DNA of 64,000 nt from Amycolatopsis sp. NBRC 101858 (GCF_030269325.1 NZ_BSTD01000006.1:744001-808000); one strand, 5' to 3'; shown: positions 46,534 to 55,661, counted from the first letter of the stretch. Notes: generated by a model from the sequence alone, not told the origin. Numbers and translations are program-made.

Positions 46534-47951
46534 CCCGTTCCACCCGACGGGGCCGGCCGCCCGGCCGTGGCCGGGTCCAGCGCGGGGCCCATCGGCACCA
46601 ATGCCAGCAAACTACCGTTGACCGGTGACTTCGCCACGCTTCCGTAGCCGAGCGAGGCCAATGCCTGCGCGTTCACCACCGGGTACTTCCGGCCCGTGTC
46701 GGTCACCAGGTACGTGGTGGCCGAGCCGGATTCGACGACGACGGCTCCCCCCGACGGAGGTACCCACACCTCGTCCGCCACCCGTGCTTCGGTCCTCGTG
46801 GCGACCTGGATTGCTTTGGCGCCAGGGGAAAGCGGGAATTCGGCCGAAACGAGCAACCGGTTGCCCTGGATGCACAACGCGATGGAGTTGCCGGTGATCG
46901 GCGCCTTGCCCGGGATGCGGTCGGGGAACGCCGCGGGGTCGGCACCACCGGCACGGGGCGCGCCGGCCTTCGGCGCGGCGGCGACGTCGGCCGCGCGGAC
47001 GTCCACCGGCGCCGGCGTGCCCGGGTAGGCGGCGGCGTTGGCCGCCGTCGTCACCAGGAGGCTCGCCTCGGTCTGCCCGACCGGCTCGAGCCCGTCGCGG
47101 CGGACCAGGTAGTACGACGACGCCGTGCCGGGCGCGGCCAGCGCGTCCACCACGGCCAGGACCTCGCCGACGCGGGTGCCGCGGCCGCCCACGTCGGGTC
47201 CCCGGTCACCGGCGCCGTCGACCGGCAGCGCGGTCAGGTCGCGCCCGGCCGGGACGGTGTCGATCCACCGCGCGGACACCGCGATCGTCGGGTAGCTGTC
47301 GAACTGCAGCGCGGTCGCGGCCTCGTCGGAGAGCTTGTAGCGGCGGCCGCCGGCGAGCAGGAACCGGTCGCCCCAGGGCAGCCGCACGATCACGCCCTGG
47401 TCGCGCGGCAGTTCGACCCCGGACGCGGGCGCGGCGAGCAGGACGGCGGTGCGCGGCTCGGCCGACGCCGGCGCGTCCTGGGTGGTGCGGCTGCAGGTCG
47501 TCCACGGCGTCGTGACGAGCGCGCCGGCGGCGGGCACCGAGTCGGGCGCACCCGGGATGCCGATCGGGGTGCCGCGGCCGGCCTTGCCGAGGTTCTCCGA
47601 GGAGACGGACACCGTCGCGTCGCCGTTGCCGCCGGCCAGCAGCCGCGCGGAGGCGTAGTTGAGGACCGGGTGCAGGACGCCGTCGGCGCCGAGCACGAAC
47701 CGGGCGCCGGTGCCCTCCTCGACGATCACCTTGCCGCCGGCCAGCCAGTCCTTGCCCCCGGAGGGGTTCAGCAGGCCGATGATCCCGAAGACGGCGGTGA
47801 CGAGCAGCGCGGCCACGAGCCCCAGCACGGTGCCGAGCACGAGCCGGCGGCTGGGCGAGACGGGGTGGTTGGCGTCGGCCGCGACGAGCGCGGAAACGAG
47901 CCTGCGCCGGAGGAACTGGTACGCCTGGATCTGGTCCCGCTGCGTCCACAC
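46530..47951 (-). CDS. eccB: Type VII secretion protein EccB
   Basis: A 473-residue component of the ESX membrane complex. The N-terminus WTQRDQIQAYQFLRRRLVSA is the EccB hallmark, followed by one membrane helix (LVLGTVLGLVAALLVTAVFG, about 37-56) and a large periplasmic domain with repeats and cysteines (TTPWTTCSR and SIALCIQGNR, likely a disulphide). In ESX complexes the periplasmic part of EccB reaches towards the cell wall. GTG 47951 is the start matching family length. Divergent from eccE; its stop is coupled to the response regulators. Confidence 0.95.
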   Translation of the reverse strand: MWTQRDQIQAYQFLRRRLVSALVAADANHPVSPSRRLVLGTVLGLVAALLVTAVFGIIGLLNPSGGKDWLAGGKVIVEEGTGARFVLGADGVLHPVLNYASARLLAGGNGDATVSVSSENLGKAGRGTPIGIPGAPDSVPAAGALVTTPWTTCSRTTQDAPASAEPRTAVLLAAPASGVELPRDQGVIVRLPWGDRFLLAGGRRYKLSDEAATALQFDSYPTIAVSARWIDTVPAGRDLTALPVDGAGDRGPDVGGRGTRVGEVLAVVDALAAPGTASSYYLVRRDGLEPVGQTEASLLVTTAANAAAYPGTPAPVDVRAADVAAAPKAGAPRAGGADPAAFPDRIPGKAPITGNSIALCIQGNRLLVSAEFPLSPGAKAIQVATRTEARVADEVWVPPSGGAVVVESGSATTYLVTDTGRKYPVVNAQALASLGYGSVAKSPVNGSLLALVPMGPALDPATAGRPAPSGGTG

Positions 47952-48093
47952 GCGCTGTGCCCCCGGCTGTGTGCGTCTTCCTCCCGAGTGCCCGATGCTA
48001 AAGCCGCGCCCGCGGGGGCGGCGAGGGTAATTTTTACGCCCACGCGGTATCCGGGTAAGCAGTAGCGTCGCAGACCCGGGGAAAGGGGAGCCC

Positions 48094-49140
48094 GTGTCCG
48101 TCGAAACCGCCGGCGCCGTGCGCCCGGCACCGCCGCGGCCCGCGTCCACGCCGCTGCCCTGGCTGCTGCCGATCCGGCCGCTGCAGGCCGCGCTGTGGGA
48201 GATCGCGGGGATCGCGGTCCTGCTCGCGTGGATGGTCGACACGGTCTCGCAGCCGGTGCGGATCGGGGTCAGCGTGGCGGCCGGGCTGGTGGTGCTGCTG
48301 ACGTCCGTGCGCTTCGCCGGACGGCACCTGGCGGGCTGGGCCCTGACCTGGACGGCGTTCCGGCTGCGGCGCCACGACACGCGCCGCGACAGCCCCGACC
48401 CGCTGCTGAGCGTGGCCGGGTCGGTGAAGGTGCGCCAGCACGTCGACCGCGCGGGCAACCGCTTCGGCGTCGCCGAGGTCGACGGCGGGTGGAGCGCGCT
48501 GGTCCGGCTGACGCAGGGCCCGGGAGCACCGGGACCGCTGGTGGAGGCGCTGCACTCGGCCTACCGGCGGACCGACGTCCCCCTCGCGTCGGCGCAGCTG
48601 CTGACGTGGGCGATCCCCCGGGGGGACCAGGTGCTGCGGGTCCGCTGGCTGGCGGTGCGCTACCGGCCGGACCTGGCGCCGATCGCGGCACTGGCCCGCG
48701 GTGGCGGCGACCTCGGGGCACTGCGGAGCACGGCGTCGGCGGCGTTGAGCTTGATGGGCGCGCTGGCCGAAGCCGGGTACCAGAGCACGGTGCTGGAGGC
48801 CGGCGAGCTGGCGAAGGAGCTGCGGGTCGCGCTGGGCGTCCAGGGGCCGGCTTCCGCCCCACCGGACCGCTGGAAGTCGTGGACGTGGGGCGACGCGACA
48901 CAGAAGTGCTTCCGGCCGCGCTCGGCCCGGACGGTGGATTTCGCGGTGCCGGGAGCGGCTTTCACGGCGACTTCGTACACGCTGACGCGGGGTGCGGGCG
49001 GGCGGGAGAAGGCCGAAGTGACGGTGCGGGTGGGGGCCCGGCAGGGGGCTGCGGTGCCGTCCCCGGGGGCAGCGGTCCCGTTGCACGGGCGGCACGGTGC
49101 CGCGGTGCGGCAGACTCTCCCGCTGGCGTTGGACAGCTGA
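48094..49140 (+). CDS. eccE: Type VII secretion protein EccE
   Basis: A 348-residue component of the ESX membrane complex. Two helices near the N-terminus (LQAALWEIAGIAVLLAWMVD and GVSVAAGLVVLLTSVRFAG) are followed by the cytoplasmic EccE domain (RRHDTRRDSPDPLL, WSALVRLTQGPG, LLTWAIPRGDQVLRVRWLAV). GTG 48094 with GGGGAG 4-5 bp upstream. EccE is the most variable core part, so family assignment rests on the helix pair plus location beside eccB. The Gly/Ala-rich C-terminus is atypical. Confidence 0.85.
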   Translation: MSVETAGAVRPAPPRPASTPLPWLLPIRPLQAALWEIAGIAVLLAWMVDTVSQPVRIGVSVAAGLVVLLTSVRFAGRHLAGWALTWTAFRLRRHDTRRDSPDPLLSVAGSVKVRQHVDRAGNRFGVAEVDGGWSALVRLTQGPGAPGPLVEALHSAYRRTDVPLASAQLLTWAIPRGDQVLRVRWLAVRYRPDLAPIAALARGGGDLGALRSTASAALSLMGALAEAGYQSTVLEAGELAKELRVALGVQGPASAPPDRWKSWTWGDATQKCFRPRSARTVDFAVPGAAFTATSYTLTRGAGGREKAEVTVRVGARQGAAVPSPGAAVPLHGRHGAAVRQTLPLALDS

Positions 49141-49367
49141 CCCGGTGGAACGGCGCCGCTGTGCGCCGTCACCGTGCGCTCCCCGATTCGGCCGGTACTG
49201 CTCGTCGCCGAAGGTGTGTGCTGCCGCAGGCCGAGGGTGAAAAGCTTTCCGACTACTTCACCTTCACGCTTAACGCCGAGCGCGGAGCTTGTGCGGCGAG
49301 CTGTAACAACCTGATGGGGGATGGCGACCTCGATGTGCGTCCCGGAGCCCAGCGAATCGAGGTCGAA

Positions 49368-50093
49368 ATGGCAGGACAGGGCGGACCCGGTGTTCGGAGC
49401 CCGCTCTGGGTCATCTCGTTGTTCCTCGGTCTCTCCGAGACGATCGTCACTGTCGTCCTGCTCAAGGCGTCGGGCTGGATTCAAGGTCTGCTAGCCGTGT
49501 TCGCCACCGGATTCCCACTCGTGACCGCCATCGGGTTCTTCGTTTTGCTTTGGTGCAAGCCGGAAGTCCTCTATGCACCTGGTGACTACGGGCCCGAGAC
49601 GACAGTAGCGGAGTTCACCACGGCGCTGACCAGACGTACGCGATCGGAGATCAAGACTGCCGAATCGATCATCCGATCGACTTCGGAGTCGCTCGAAAGC
49701 GAACTCACGAAATTGGGTGCGGACAAACCAACCCAAGAGGAGATCATCGACAGCATCACCAACGCAATCCGAAACAACGTCATCCACGTCAAAATCGACG
49801 AAATCGTTCAGGGCACCGACGAGGTGGCGGAGTTGCTCGTCGACGACACGACCACGGTGCAGGAATTCCTGGACTTCGTCTATCGCGCGATCTCCCCTTT
49901 CGTCGAGCCGTACACCTACGGGACAAGTTGGCAGCTCATCAACCTTCGCACCGGAAAAGTCGTGCAAGTCGCCGACCGCGATCGGCGCATCCGGCACGGC
50001 GACAATCGTTCTCTTGGCGAAGCCGACATCCTTCCCACGGACAAGCTCGTAGCCGTACGGCTGAGGCACCGCTTACCACGTAACCGAACCTAA
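49368..50093 (+). CDS. Unknown two-helix membrane protein with AT-richer DNA
   Basis: A 241-residue protein: a short N-terminus, two membrane helices (LWVISLFLGLSETIVTVVLL and GLLAVFATGFPLVTAIGFFV), then a cytoplasmic part starting KPEVLYAPGDYGPETTVAEF that is helical and acidic, and a last strand-rich segment (WQLINLRTGKVVQVADRD). The gene uses A/T third positions far more than its neighbours, a sign of recent transfer. ATG 49368 follows GAGG at 5 bp; ATG 49314 and GTG 49218 are in frame. The 227 bp before 49368 hold no convincing gene. Function unknown; its position inside a T7SS locus suggests accessory cargo. Confidence 0.65.
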   Translation: MAGQGGPGVRSPLWVISLFLGLSETIVTVVLLKASGWIQGLLAVFATGFPLVTAIGFFVLLWCKPEVLYAPGDYGPETTVAEFTTALTRRTRSEIKTAESIIRSTSESLESELTKLGADKPTQEEIIDSITNAIRNNVIHVKIDEIVQGTDEVAELLVDDTTTVQEFLDFVYRAISPFVEPYTYGTSWQLINLRTGKVVQVADRDRRIRHGDNRSLGEADILPTDKLVAVRLRHRLPRNRT

Positions 50094-50113
50094 ATTGCGC
50101 AAAAGGCAGGCCC

Positions 50114-51487
50114 TCAGCCGCGGACGGCTTCGTACACCCCCGCGATCATGCCGACGAACGGCACCAGCGACAGCAGCACCAGGAACTCCGAAACGTCCAA
50201 AAGCCTTGACCAGTAAGGCGAACGCAGCCCGCGCGCCACCCGCGTCGCGTACACCACGCACACCGCCGCGGCCAGGACGACCACGCAGCCCGCCGCGAAG
50301 ACCACCGTCCGGTTGCCCGAGGCCACCAGCCACACCCCGGCGCACACCAGCGACAGCACGCCGAAGCCGATCAGCACCAAGCGCTGGACGCGGCCCGCGT
50401 ACGAACGGGACCGCAGGATCCACGCCACGCCGAGCAGGGCCGCCAGGCCCGCGTCCCACGGCCCGCCCGCGGACAGCACCACCGACGACGCCAGCACCAC
50501 CAGGCCCAGGCCCACGAGCAACCCGGTCAGGACCGCCTGCGCGCGGGACGTCCGGCCGATCATCTCGGTGCCCAGAGACGGCTGTTCGTCCGCGCGGAAC
50601 GCCTCCATGTCGTCCGGCACCCGGGGCAGCGGCAGCCGGGCCAGGCGCAGCGCCAGCATCGGGGCCACCGCCGCCAGCGCCGTGCACAGCACCGCGACCA
50701 CGGCCGCGGCCGACACCGGCTTGACGCCCGCCAGCAGCACCACGCCCGTCGTGATCGCGCCGAAGCCCGCCGCGGCCGTGATCGCCACGAACCACGGCAG
50801 CCGGTCGGCCACCGAAACGGCCGCCAGGACGCCGTACACCGTCACCGCCGCCAGCCCCGCCGCCAGCGGTCCCGCCGCCAGCGAGAACAGCGGGTGCGGC
50901 GGCAGGATCGCCATCCCGGCCAGCAGCGCGACGCCGACGCCCGCCACCGCGCCGGCCGCGCCGGCCTCGGCGTCGCCGTACGCGCGGCTCAGCGCGCCGC
51001 CGCCGAGGAGCAGCACCAGCGCCAGGAGCCCGGTCCCGATCGGCGCCAGGACGCTGCCGGACGCCGCCGCCTGCACCAGCAGCCCGCCGGCCAGCAGCAG
51101 CACCACGGCGGCCACCAGCCCGGACCGCCGCGCCACCGACGGCCCCCACCCACCGGAGGAATCGGCGACGCTGGCGATCGAGTCGACGACGTCGTCGAAC
51201 AGCAACGGACCCCGCGGGCGTTCCCGCGGGGTCAGGTGGAGCACTTCGCCGTCCCGGATCTGGGCGGCCGCGACACTCAGGCCGAGCGCCAGTGGCGCGC
51301 CGCCGAGCCGGGAGAGCACCCAGCCCGGGTGCTCGGCCGACGCCTGCCCGGACGCTCCGGCCAGCCGGACCAGCTGCGGCACCAGCTCGGCGAACGTCGA
51401 CTGCTGCGGCAGCGCGACGTCCACCCGGGCCCTCGGCGTGACCACCGTGACCCGTCGCGTCGTGCCCGTGAGAGCGGCCGTGGTCAT
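50114..51487 (-). CDS. eccD: Type VII secretion protein EccD
   Basis: A 457-residue membrane component of the ESX complex. The N-terminal 90 residues form the ubiquitin-like domain (RRVTVVTPRARVDVALPQQS, then VSAAAQIRDGEVLHLTP), followed by a linker and about eleven helices, the expected EccD layout. The TLGTEMIGRTSRAQAVLTG-like loop lies mid-protein. ATG at 51487 overlaps the stop of the YbaB gene by one base. Last gene of the six-gene operon that carries the candidate substrates. Confidence 0.93.
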   Translation of the reverse strand: MTTAALTGTTRRVTVVTPRARVDVALPQQSTFAELVPQLVRLAGASGQASAEHPGWVLSRLGGAPLALGLSVAAAQIRDGEVLHLTPRERPRGPLLFDDVVDSIASVADSSGGWGPSVARRSGLVAAVVLLLAGGLLVQAAASGSVLAPIGTGLLALVLLLGGGALSRAYGDAEAGAAGAVAGVGVALLAGMAILPPHPLFSLAAGPLAAGLAAVTVYGVLAAVSVADRLPWFVAITAAAGFGAITTGVVLLAGVKPVSAAAVVAVLCTALAAVAPMLALRLARLPLPRVPDDMEAFRADEQPSLGTEMIGRTSRAQAVLTGLLVGLGLVVLASSVVLSAGGPWDAGLAALLGVAWILRSRSYAGRVQRLVLIGFGVLSLVCAGVWLVASGNRTVVFAAGCVVVLAAAVCVVYATRVARGLRSPYWSRLLDVSEFLVLLSLVPFVGMIAGVYEAVRG

Positions 51488-51807
51488 CAGACGTTCTTCG
51501 CGGCCGAGATCACCGGAGCGAACTTCGCGTTCGACGCCTCGGCGAGCTTCGAAAGCCCCGCGTTCACCGCCTCGAGGACGATCTCCGAGAGGTTGCGGGC
51601 GTCGTACTCGCGGATCGCACGGGGGTCGATGTCGATCGAGGTGAAGCGCCCGTCGCCGCGGAGGGTGACGGTGACCTCGTTCTGCCGCGAGTGCGCCTTG
51701 ACCTCCATCGCCTCGACCGTGCGCTGGATCCGCTGGACCTCTTCGGTCTGCTTGCGCACCTGTGCGAGCAGCTCGTCCATGTCCGGCACCGCGTACGGAT
51801 CGGTCAC
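51487..51807 (-). CDS. YbaB/EbfC-family nucleoid-associated protein
   Basis: A 106-residue protein of the YbaB fold: a helical arm (ELLAQVRKQTEEVQRIQRTV), a central sheet (NEVTVTLRGDGRFTSIDIDP) and a last helix (SEIVLEAVNAGLSKLAEASN). YbaB proteins bind DNA as dimers; members in actinobacterial T7SS clusters may instead serve secretion. GTG 51807 overlaps the stop of the preceding gene. No signal peptide or membrane helix. Confidence 0.85.
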   Translation of the reverse strand: MTDPYAVPDMDELLAQVRKQTEEVQRIQRTVEAMEVKAHSRQNEVTVTLRGDGRFTSIDIDPRAIREYDARNLSEIVLEAVNAGLSKLAEASNAKFAPVISAAKNV

Positions 51808-52274
51808 TGTTGCATCCCTTCGTGCTGGCGGACGCGGACACTGCCCACGAACCGCTGGAAACCGGGTGAGAGCCGCCGCGCGGTCGCGGGCGCGGCCGTG
51901 CAAGCGAGCTCGAGCACCAGCCGGTCCGCCGGCACGGAGCCGGGAACCGTCAGGTGCACCTGGGTCTGGATCAGCTCTTCGCCTTCGCCGGTGCGCAGGC
52001 GCAGCAGCTGCATGACGCCGGGCGCGGCCGGGGCGCCGACGTCGCGGCGGCTCAGCACTTCGAGCCCGGCCAGCGTCAGCGAAAGGCGTTCGACGGCCTC
52101 GGCGGCGATGGCGTCGATCGACGCGTCGTCGGGCCGCTGCTGGACGCTGACCGTGATGTTCGGGACGAACTCGCCCGGCGCGGCGTCGTGCACGGCGACG
52201 AACACCGCGCCCGAGTCACCCGGGTCGACGGCCGTCCAGCCGTCCGGGATGACGAAGTCCAGGGGAAGGGTCAT
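51804..52274 (-). CDS. LpqN/Mog1-PsbP-like protein of the T7SS operon
   Basis: A 156-residue soluble protein with an alpha/beta fold of the Mog1/PsbP type: FVIPDGWTAVDPGDSGAVFV at the start, SIDAIAAEAVERLSLTLAG in the middle and PGFQRFVGSVRV at the end. It lacks a signal peptide. Proteins of this kind often adjoin ESX substrates and may act as chaperones or T7SS accessory factors; that role is inferred. It overlaps both neighbours by one and four bases. Confidence 0.7.
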   Translation of the reverse strand: MTLPLDFVIPDGWTAVDPGDSGAVFVAVHDAAPGEFVPNITVSVQQRPDDASIDAIAAEAVERLSLTLAGLEVLSRRDVGAPAAPGVMQLLRLRTGEGEELIQTQVHLTVPGSVPADRLVLELACTAAPATARRLSPGFQRFVGSVRVRQHEGMQQ

Positions 52275-53635
52275 CACAGCCCCACGTACGAAACTGCGTC
52301 GTCCCAAGCGGATCCGACGGCGTTCGCCGCGTCGTGCGCCGCGGTCCCGACGTAGTCGGCCGCCGCGCCGCCGTACTCGCCGATGGTGTGGCCGAGCTTC
52401 GGCAGGTCGATGTCGATCTTCGCGCCGATCCCGGCACCGAGGCCGAGCGCGGCGCCCGCCTTGAAGTTGACCTTGAGGTGCCCCGCGTCGTAGACGGCCT
52501 GGGCGTCGAGCTGCGCGCCGATGCCGTACTGCAGCGTGCCGTTCGCGCCGACGCCGACCCCGGCGACGTCCGCGGCGACCTCGCCCTCGATCTTGCCGCC
52601 GGCGAAGACACCTCCGTGCGCGCCGACGCCGTGCGCGCCGATCGTGCCGGACGCGCTCGCCTCACCGCCGGCGAACACCGTGCCCTTGGCGTGCGCCGAG
52701 CTGACGCCCCAGTCGCCCTTGAGCTCGCCCTCTTCCTTCACCGCGGCCAGCTCGGTGTGCCCGGACGCGCCGATGTCCCAGCCCTTCGACGTGATCTTGC
52801 CGTCGTACTCCGGGGTGAGCCCGTCCTGCTCGTGCTTGAACTTGTAGTAGGTGATCTCGGTGTTGTTGCCGAGCTTGTCCTTGACGCTCTCCGGCTTCGG
52901 CTGCCCGAACGGTGTGTCCGCCTTCTTCGGCGCGCGCGTGCCCTCCAGGCCGTCCCAGGTGAGCTTCTTCCAGCCCGAGTTCTTGAACCACGACGGCGCG
53001 TCGCGCGGCCGCTTGCGCCCGTCGAGCGGGCTGCCGTTCAGCCACCCCAGCGGGCCGCCGGTCTTCTTGCCCAGCTTGTACTCCAGCCGCTGGGTGCCCT
53101 CGGGCGGGAACAGCTCGGCGAGCGCGTCGGAGTACTCGTCGACGACCTGGCGGGCGGCCTGGACGCTCTGCTCCCCCAGCTGCCGCGCCGCCTGGATGAA
53201 CGCGCCGACCGAGCCGGAGTTCACCGCGCGCGCCTGCGCGGTCAGCTGCTGGGCGTACTGGTCGAACTGCGCGATGACCGAGTCGACCGCGGCCTTCGCC
53301 GACTGCACCAGCTGCGCCGCCGTCGAAAGCCGTTTCGCCTGGTCGTCGAGCTTCGTGGCGGCGTCCGTCAGCTCCTCGCCCAGCTTCCCCGCCGCGGTCG
53401 CGAACGCGGTGTAGGCGTCGCCGTCCCAGTCCGCGTGCAGGGTCTTGGCGGAGTCGTCGATCTCCTTCGCCTTGCCCGAGACCGTCGAGGCCTGGGTGGC
53501 GACGCGCTGCGACGCGGCGCTCAGCGCACCGGGGTCACCGGTGACCCGTCTCTGGCACTCGACCAGGACCTGCCGGTAGCCGGACAGCACGGAGCTGACC
53601 ACCCCCGACGCGTCGACGACCCCCGAGCCCCACAT
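52274..53635 (-). CDS. Candidate T7SS effector: WXG-like domain plus glycine-rich C-terminal domain
   Basis: A 453-residue protein in two parts. The first ~180 residues are helical, with a WxG bend (W70-D-G, in HADWDGDAYTAF) and long coiled segments, as in large ESX/WXG or LXG substrates. The second part (about 250-453) is built of glycine/alanine-rich strands such as AHGVGAHGGVFAGGKIEGEV and KVNFKAGAALGLGAGIGAKI, ending in a helical tail. This looks like a polymorphic-toxin or pore-forming module, but no toxin motif is recognised. It follows the previous gene by 3 bp. Secretion by T7SS is inferred from context and the WxG. Confidence 0.75.
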   Translation of the reverse strand: MWGSGVVDASGVVSSVLSGYRQVLVECQRRVTGDPGALSAASQRVATQASTVSGKAKEIDDSAKTLHADWDGDAYTAFATAAGKLGEELTDAATKLDDQAKRLSTAAQLVQSAKAAVDSVIAQFDQYAQQLTAQARAVNSGSVGAFIQAARQLGEQSVQAARQVVDEYSDALAELFPPEGTQRLEYKLGKKTGGPLGWLNGSPLDGRKRPRDAPSWFKNSGWKKLTWDGLEGTRAPKKADTPFGQPKPESVKDKLGNNTEITYYKFKHEQDGLTPEYDGKITSKGWDIGASGHTELAAVKEEGELKGDWGVSSAHAKGTVFAGGEASASGTIGAHGVGAHGGVFAGGKIEGEVAADVAGVGVGANGTLQYGIGAQLDAQAVYDAGHLKVNFKAGAALGLGAGIGAKIDIDLPKLGHTIGEYGGAAADYVGTAAHDAANAVGSAWDDAVSYVGL

Positions 53636-53638
53636 GGG

Positions 53639-54706
53639 CTAGTTCCCGGCCGCGTCGTAGCCGACGTGCTGGCTGAAGTGCTTGCCGTTGTAGTCCAGGT
53701 CGATGTCGAGGTCGAAGTCCCGGCCGCCCGGAGCCTCCACAGTGGACTCGCCGGTGGTGAGGTTGGTGTGGATGGTGACCTCGTTCGCGCCGCCGAGCGC
53801 GCCCGCGCCGCCGGTGACCGGGGCGGGCTGGGTGACCGGGGCCGGCTGCGTCGGCACGGTGGCGCCGTTCTGCTGCCCCGGGTTCACGGCGATCCAGCTG
53901 TTCGACGGGTCCAGCGGGGTGCCGTTGCCGGTCACCGGCGTGGTCGCGCCGCCGCTGGAACCGCCGCCGGTGGCGAGAGCGGGCGGGGTGTAGTCGGTGA
54001 ACGAAGGCTGCTGCGGGATCCCCCCGCCGCTCCCGCCCGCCACCGCCTGCTGCCCGGCCGGGCTTGCCACCGACGGCGGGGCCTGGGGCGCCGTCACCGG
54101 GGTGGTCCCGATCGACGGCGTCGTCGCGCCCGAGCTGCCGGAGTCGTGGTGGAAGAGCTTTTCGATCGCGCCGATGACCTGCGCGAGCTGGGTGACCTGC
54201 TGGGCGAGGTCACCCGCGCCGAGCGCCTTGAGCAGCGCGCCGATCGAGGTGATGAACGCCCGCAGCGACGCGCTGGTCGCGGTCGACAAAGCGACCGCCG
54301 CGCCGTAGGTCCACGGGTTCGACATCAGCGAGGCGACCGTCGGGTTCACCGCGGCCACCACCGAGCGGTAGGCCTGCTGCGCCGTCTTGATCAGCGTGCC
54401 GGACACGCCGAGCAGCTCGGCGCCCTTCTGCACGACGTTGATGATCGTCTCGAGCTGCTTGAGGGAGTCGCCGATCTTCTTCAGCGCCGACTCGCTCGCC
54501 GCGCCCGACCAGATCTTGCCGAGCTGGTCGGCGGCCTTGGTGAGCTCGGTGTACATGCTCAGGAACTGCTCGGCCTTCTTGACCAGGTCGACCACGTGCT
54601 GCGCGATCTGCTCCGGCTGGCCGGTGACGATCTGCGGCAGGATGGTGATCGGCCCGCCCGAGGACGCGGTCGCGTCCATCGCGCTGGAGTTCGGGAAAGT
54701 CAGCAT
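53639..54706 (-). CDS. Candidate T7SS substrate: WXG100-like with Pro/Gly linker
   Basis: A 355-residue protein. The N-terminal helical part has the W66-S-G bend (LGKIWSGAASESAL) within a helix-turn-helix like WXG100 proteins, then a hydrophobic helix around 130-150 and 165-190. A proline, glycine and threonine-rich linker (about 200-310) follows, and a short acidic C-terminal domain (DFDLDIDLDYNGKHFSQHV) ends it. This fits a secreted or membrane-anchored substrate. ATG 54706 follows GAGG at 5 bp. First strong candidate partner for the two neighbouring substrate-like proteins. Confidence 0.75.
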   Translation of the reverse strand: MLTFPNSSAMDATASSGGPITILPQIVTGQPEQIAQHVVDLVKKAEQFLSMYTELTKAADQLGKIWSGAASESALKKIGDSLKQLETIINVVQKGAELLGVSGTLIKTAQQAYRSVVAAVNPTVASLMSNPWTYGAAVALSTATSASLRAFITSIGALLKALGAGDLAQQVTQLAQVIGAIEKLFHHDSGSSGATTPSIGTTPVTAPQAPPSVASPAGQQAVAGGSGGGIPQQPSFTDYTPPALATGGGSSGGATTPVTGNGTPLDPSNSWIAVNPGQQNGATVPTQPAPVTQPAPVTGGAGALGGANEVTIHTNLTTGESTVEAPGGRDFDLDIDLDYNGKHFSQHVGYDAAGN

Positions 54707-54744
54707 CGGACCTCACAAAGGTTCTGTAGTGCCAGACAGGACGA

Positions 54745-55518
54745 TCAGACGACGGAGGCGGGCCGGTAGACGCTGACCTTCGCCAGCCCGCCGATGCGGG
54801 CGTCGAGGAGCCCGTGGTTGTAGAGGCGGCCGCCGTCGCCGGCGACGCCGATGACCGGCTGGCGGTCGGAGAACAGCAGCGGCTCGACGACCACGACGTC
54901 GCCGCTGTGCACGCCGCCGGGAACGTCGGAGAAGGTCCGCGCGGTGCCCGCGTAGACCTCGATGAGCCCGATGCGCGCCTGGTTGTCGGCGTCACCGGCC
55001 AGCCAGTCGTTGAAGTCGGCGACGCCGTGGAAGCGGGTGTCGGTGATCGGGTGGTCCCCGAGCCGGCCGAGCTGCGCGTCCCCCAGGTAGCGCAGCACGT
55101 TCCCGACCGACGACGGCTCGCCGTGGGCGCCCGCGCTGTCGTTGATCGCCAGGGTGGCGAGCTCCGAAGCGTGCGAGCTCCCCCAGATCGACGACGTGGG
55201 CGCGGTGGACCCGTCGTGCCCGCCGCCGTAGCCGGCGGCGGTGGCCCGGTCCGCCGCCTGGTAGGCGTCGGCACTGGCCTTGACCAGCCCGTTGACCTGC
55301 TGCAGCAGCTGCAGGAGCGTCCGGACGGCGGTGACCTGGGTGGAGTGCAGGGCGGCGTTCGCGGCGGCGACCGCGCTGCCGAAGCCCGCGAACGACATCG
55401 GCTGCACGACGAGCCGTTCGAGGTCGGCCACGGCGTTGATGCCGTGGGCGATGATCCCTCCGACGTTGCCGACGGACGAGCGCATCGCCTCGGGCTCAGC
55501 CCGGTACTCGCCGGCCAT
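54745..55518 (-). CDS. Candidate T7SS substrate with EspC-like export motif
   Basis: A 257-residue protein. The N-terminal 95 residues are helical and match the EspC/ESX-1 substrate layout: SFAGFGSAVAAANAALHSTQ, then KASADAYQAADRATAAG, where Y86-x3-D90 is the T7SS export motif YxxxD. The C-terminal domain (about 130-257) is unknown, with RFHGVADFNDWLAGDADNQ and VVVVEPLLFSDRQPVIGVAG. ATG 55518 follows GGAGAG at 4 bp. First gene of the operon leading to eccD; divergent from eccC. Confidence 0.8.
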   Translation of the reverse strand: MAGEYRAEPEAMRSSVGNVGGIIAHGINAVADLERLVVQPMSFAGFGSAVAAANAALHSTQVTAVRTLLQLLQQVNGLVKASADAYQAADRATAAGYGGGHDGSTAPTSSIWGSSHASELATLAINDSAGAHGEPSSVGNVLRYLGDAQLGRLGDHPITDTRFHGVADFNDWLAGDADNQARIGLIEVYAGTARTFSDVPGGVHSGDVVVVEPLLFSDRQPVIGVAGDGGRLYNHGLLDARIGGLAKVSVYRPASVV

Positions 55519-55661
55519 GGCTCTCCTTCCGCGGGTGGCTGCTCGGCAGAGCGTAAGTTCGGCCCCGGAAGCGGGCGGACGGCAAAAGTACCCACCGCAG
55601 CGTGTCGGCAAGTGGCCAAAATACCGGTCAGAGCCGCCTCGATCCGCTGGAGCATTACCCC

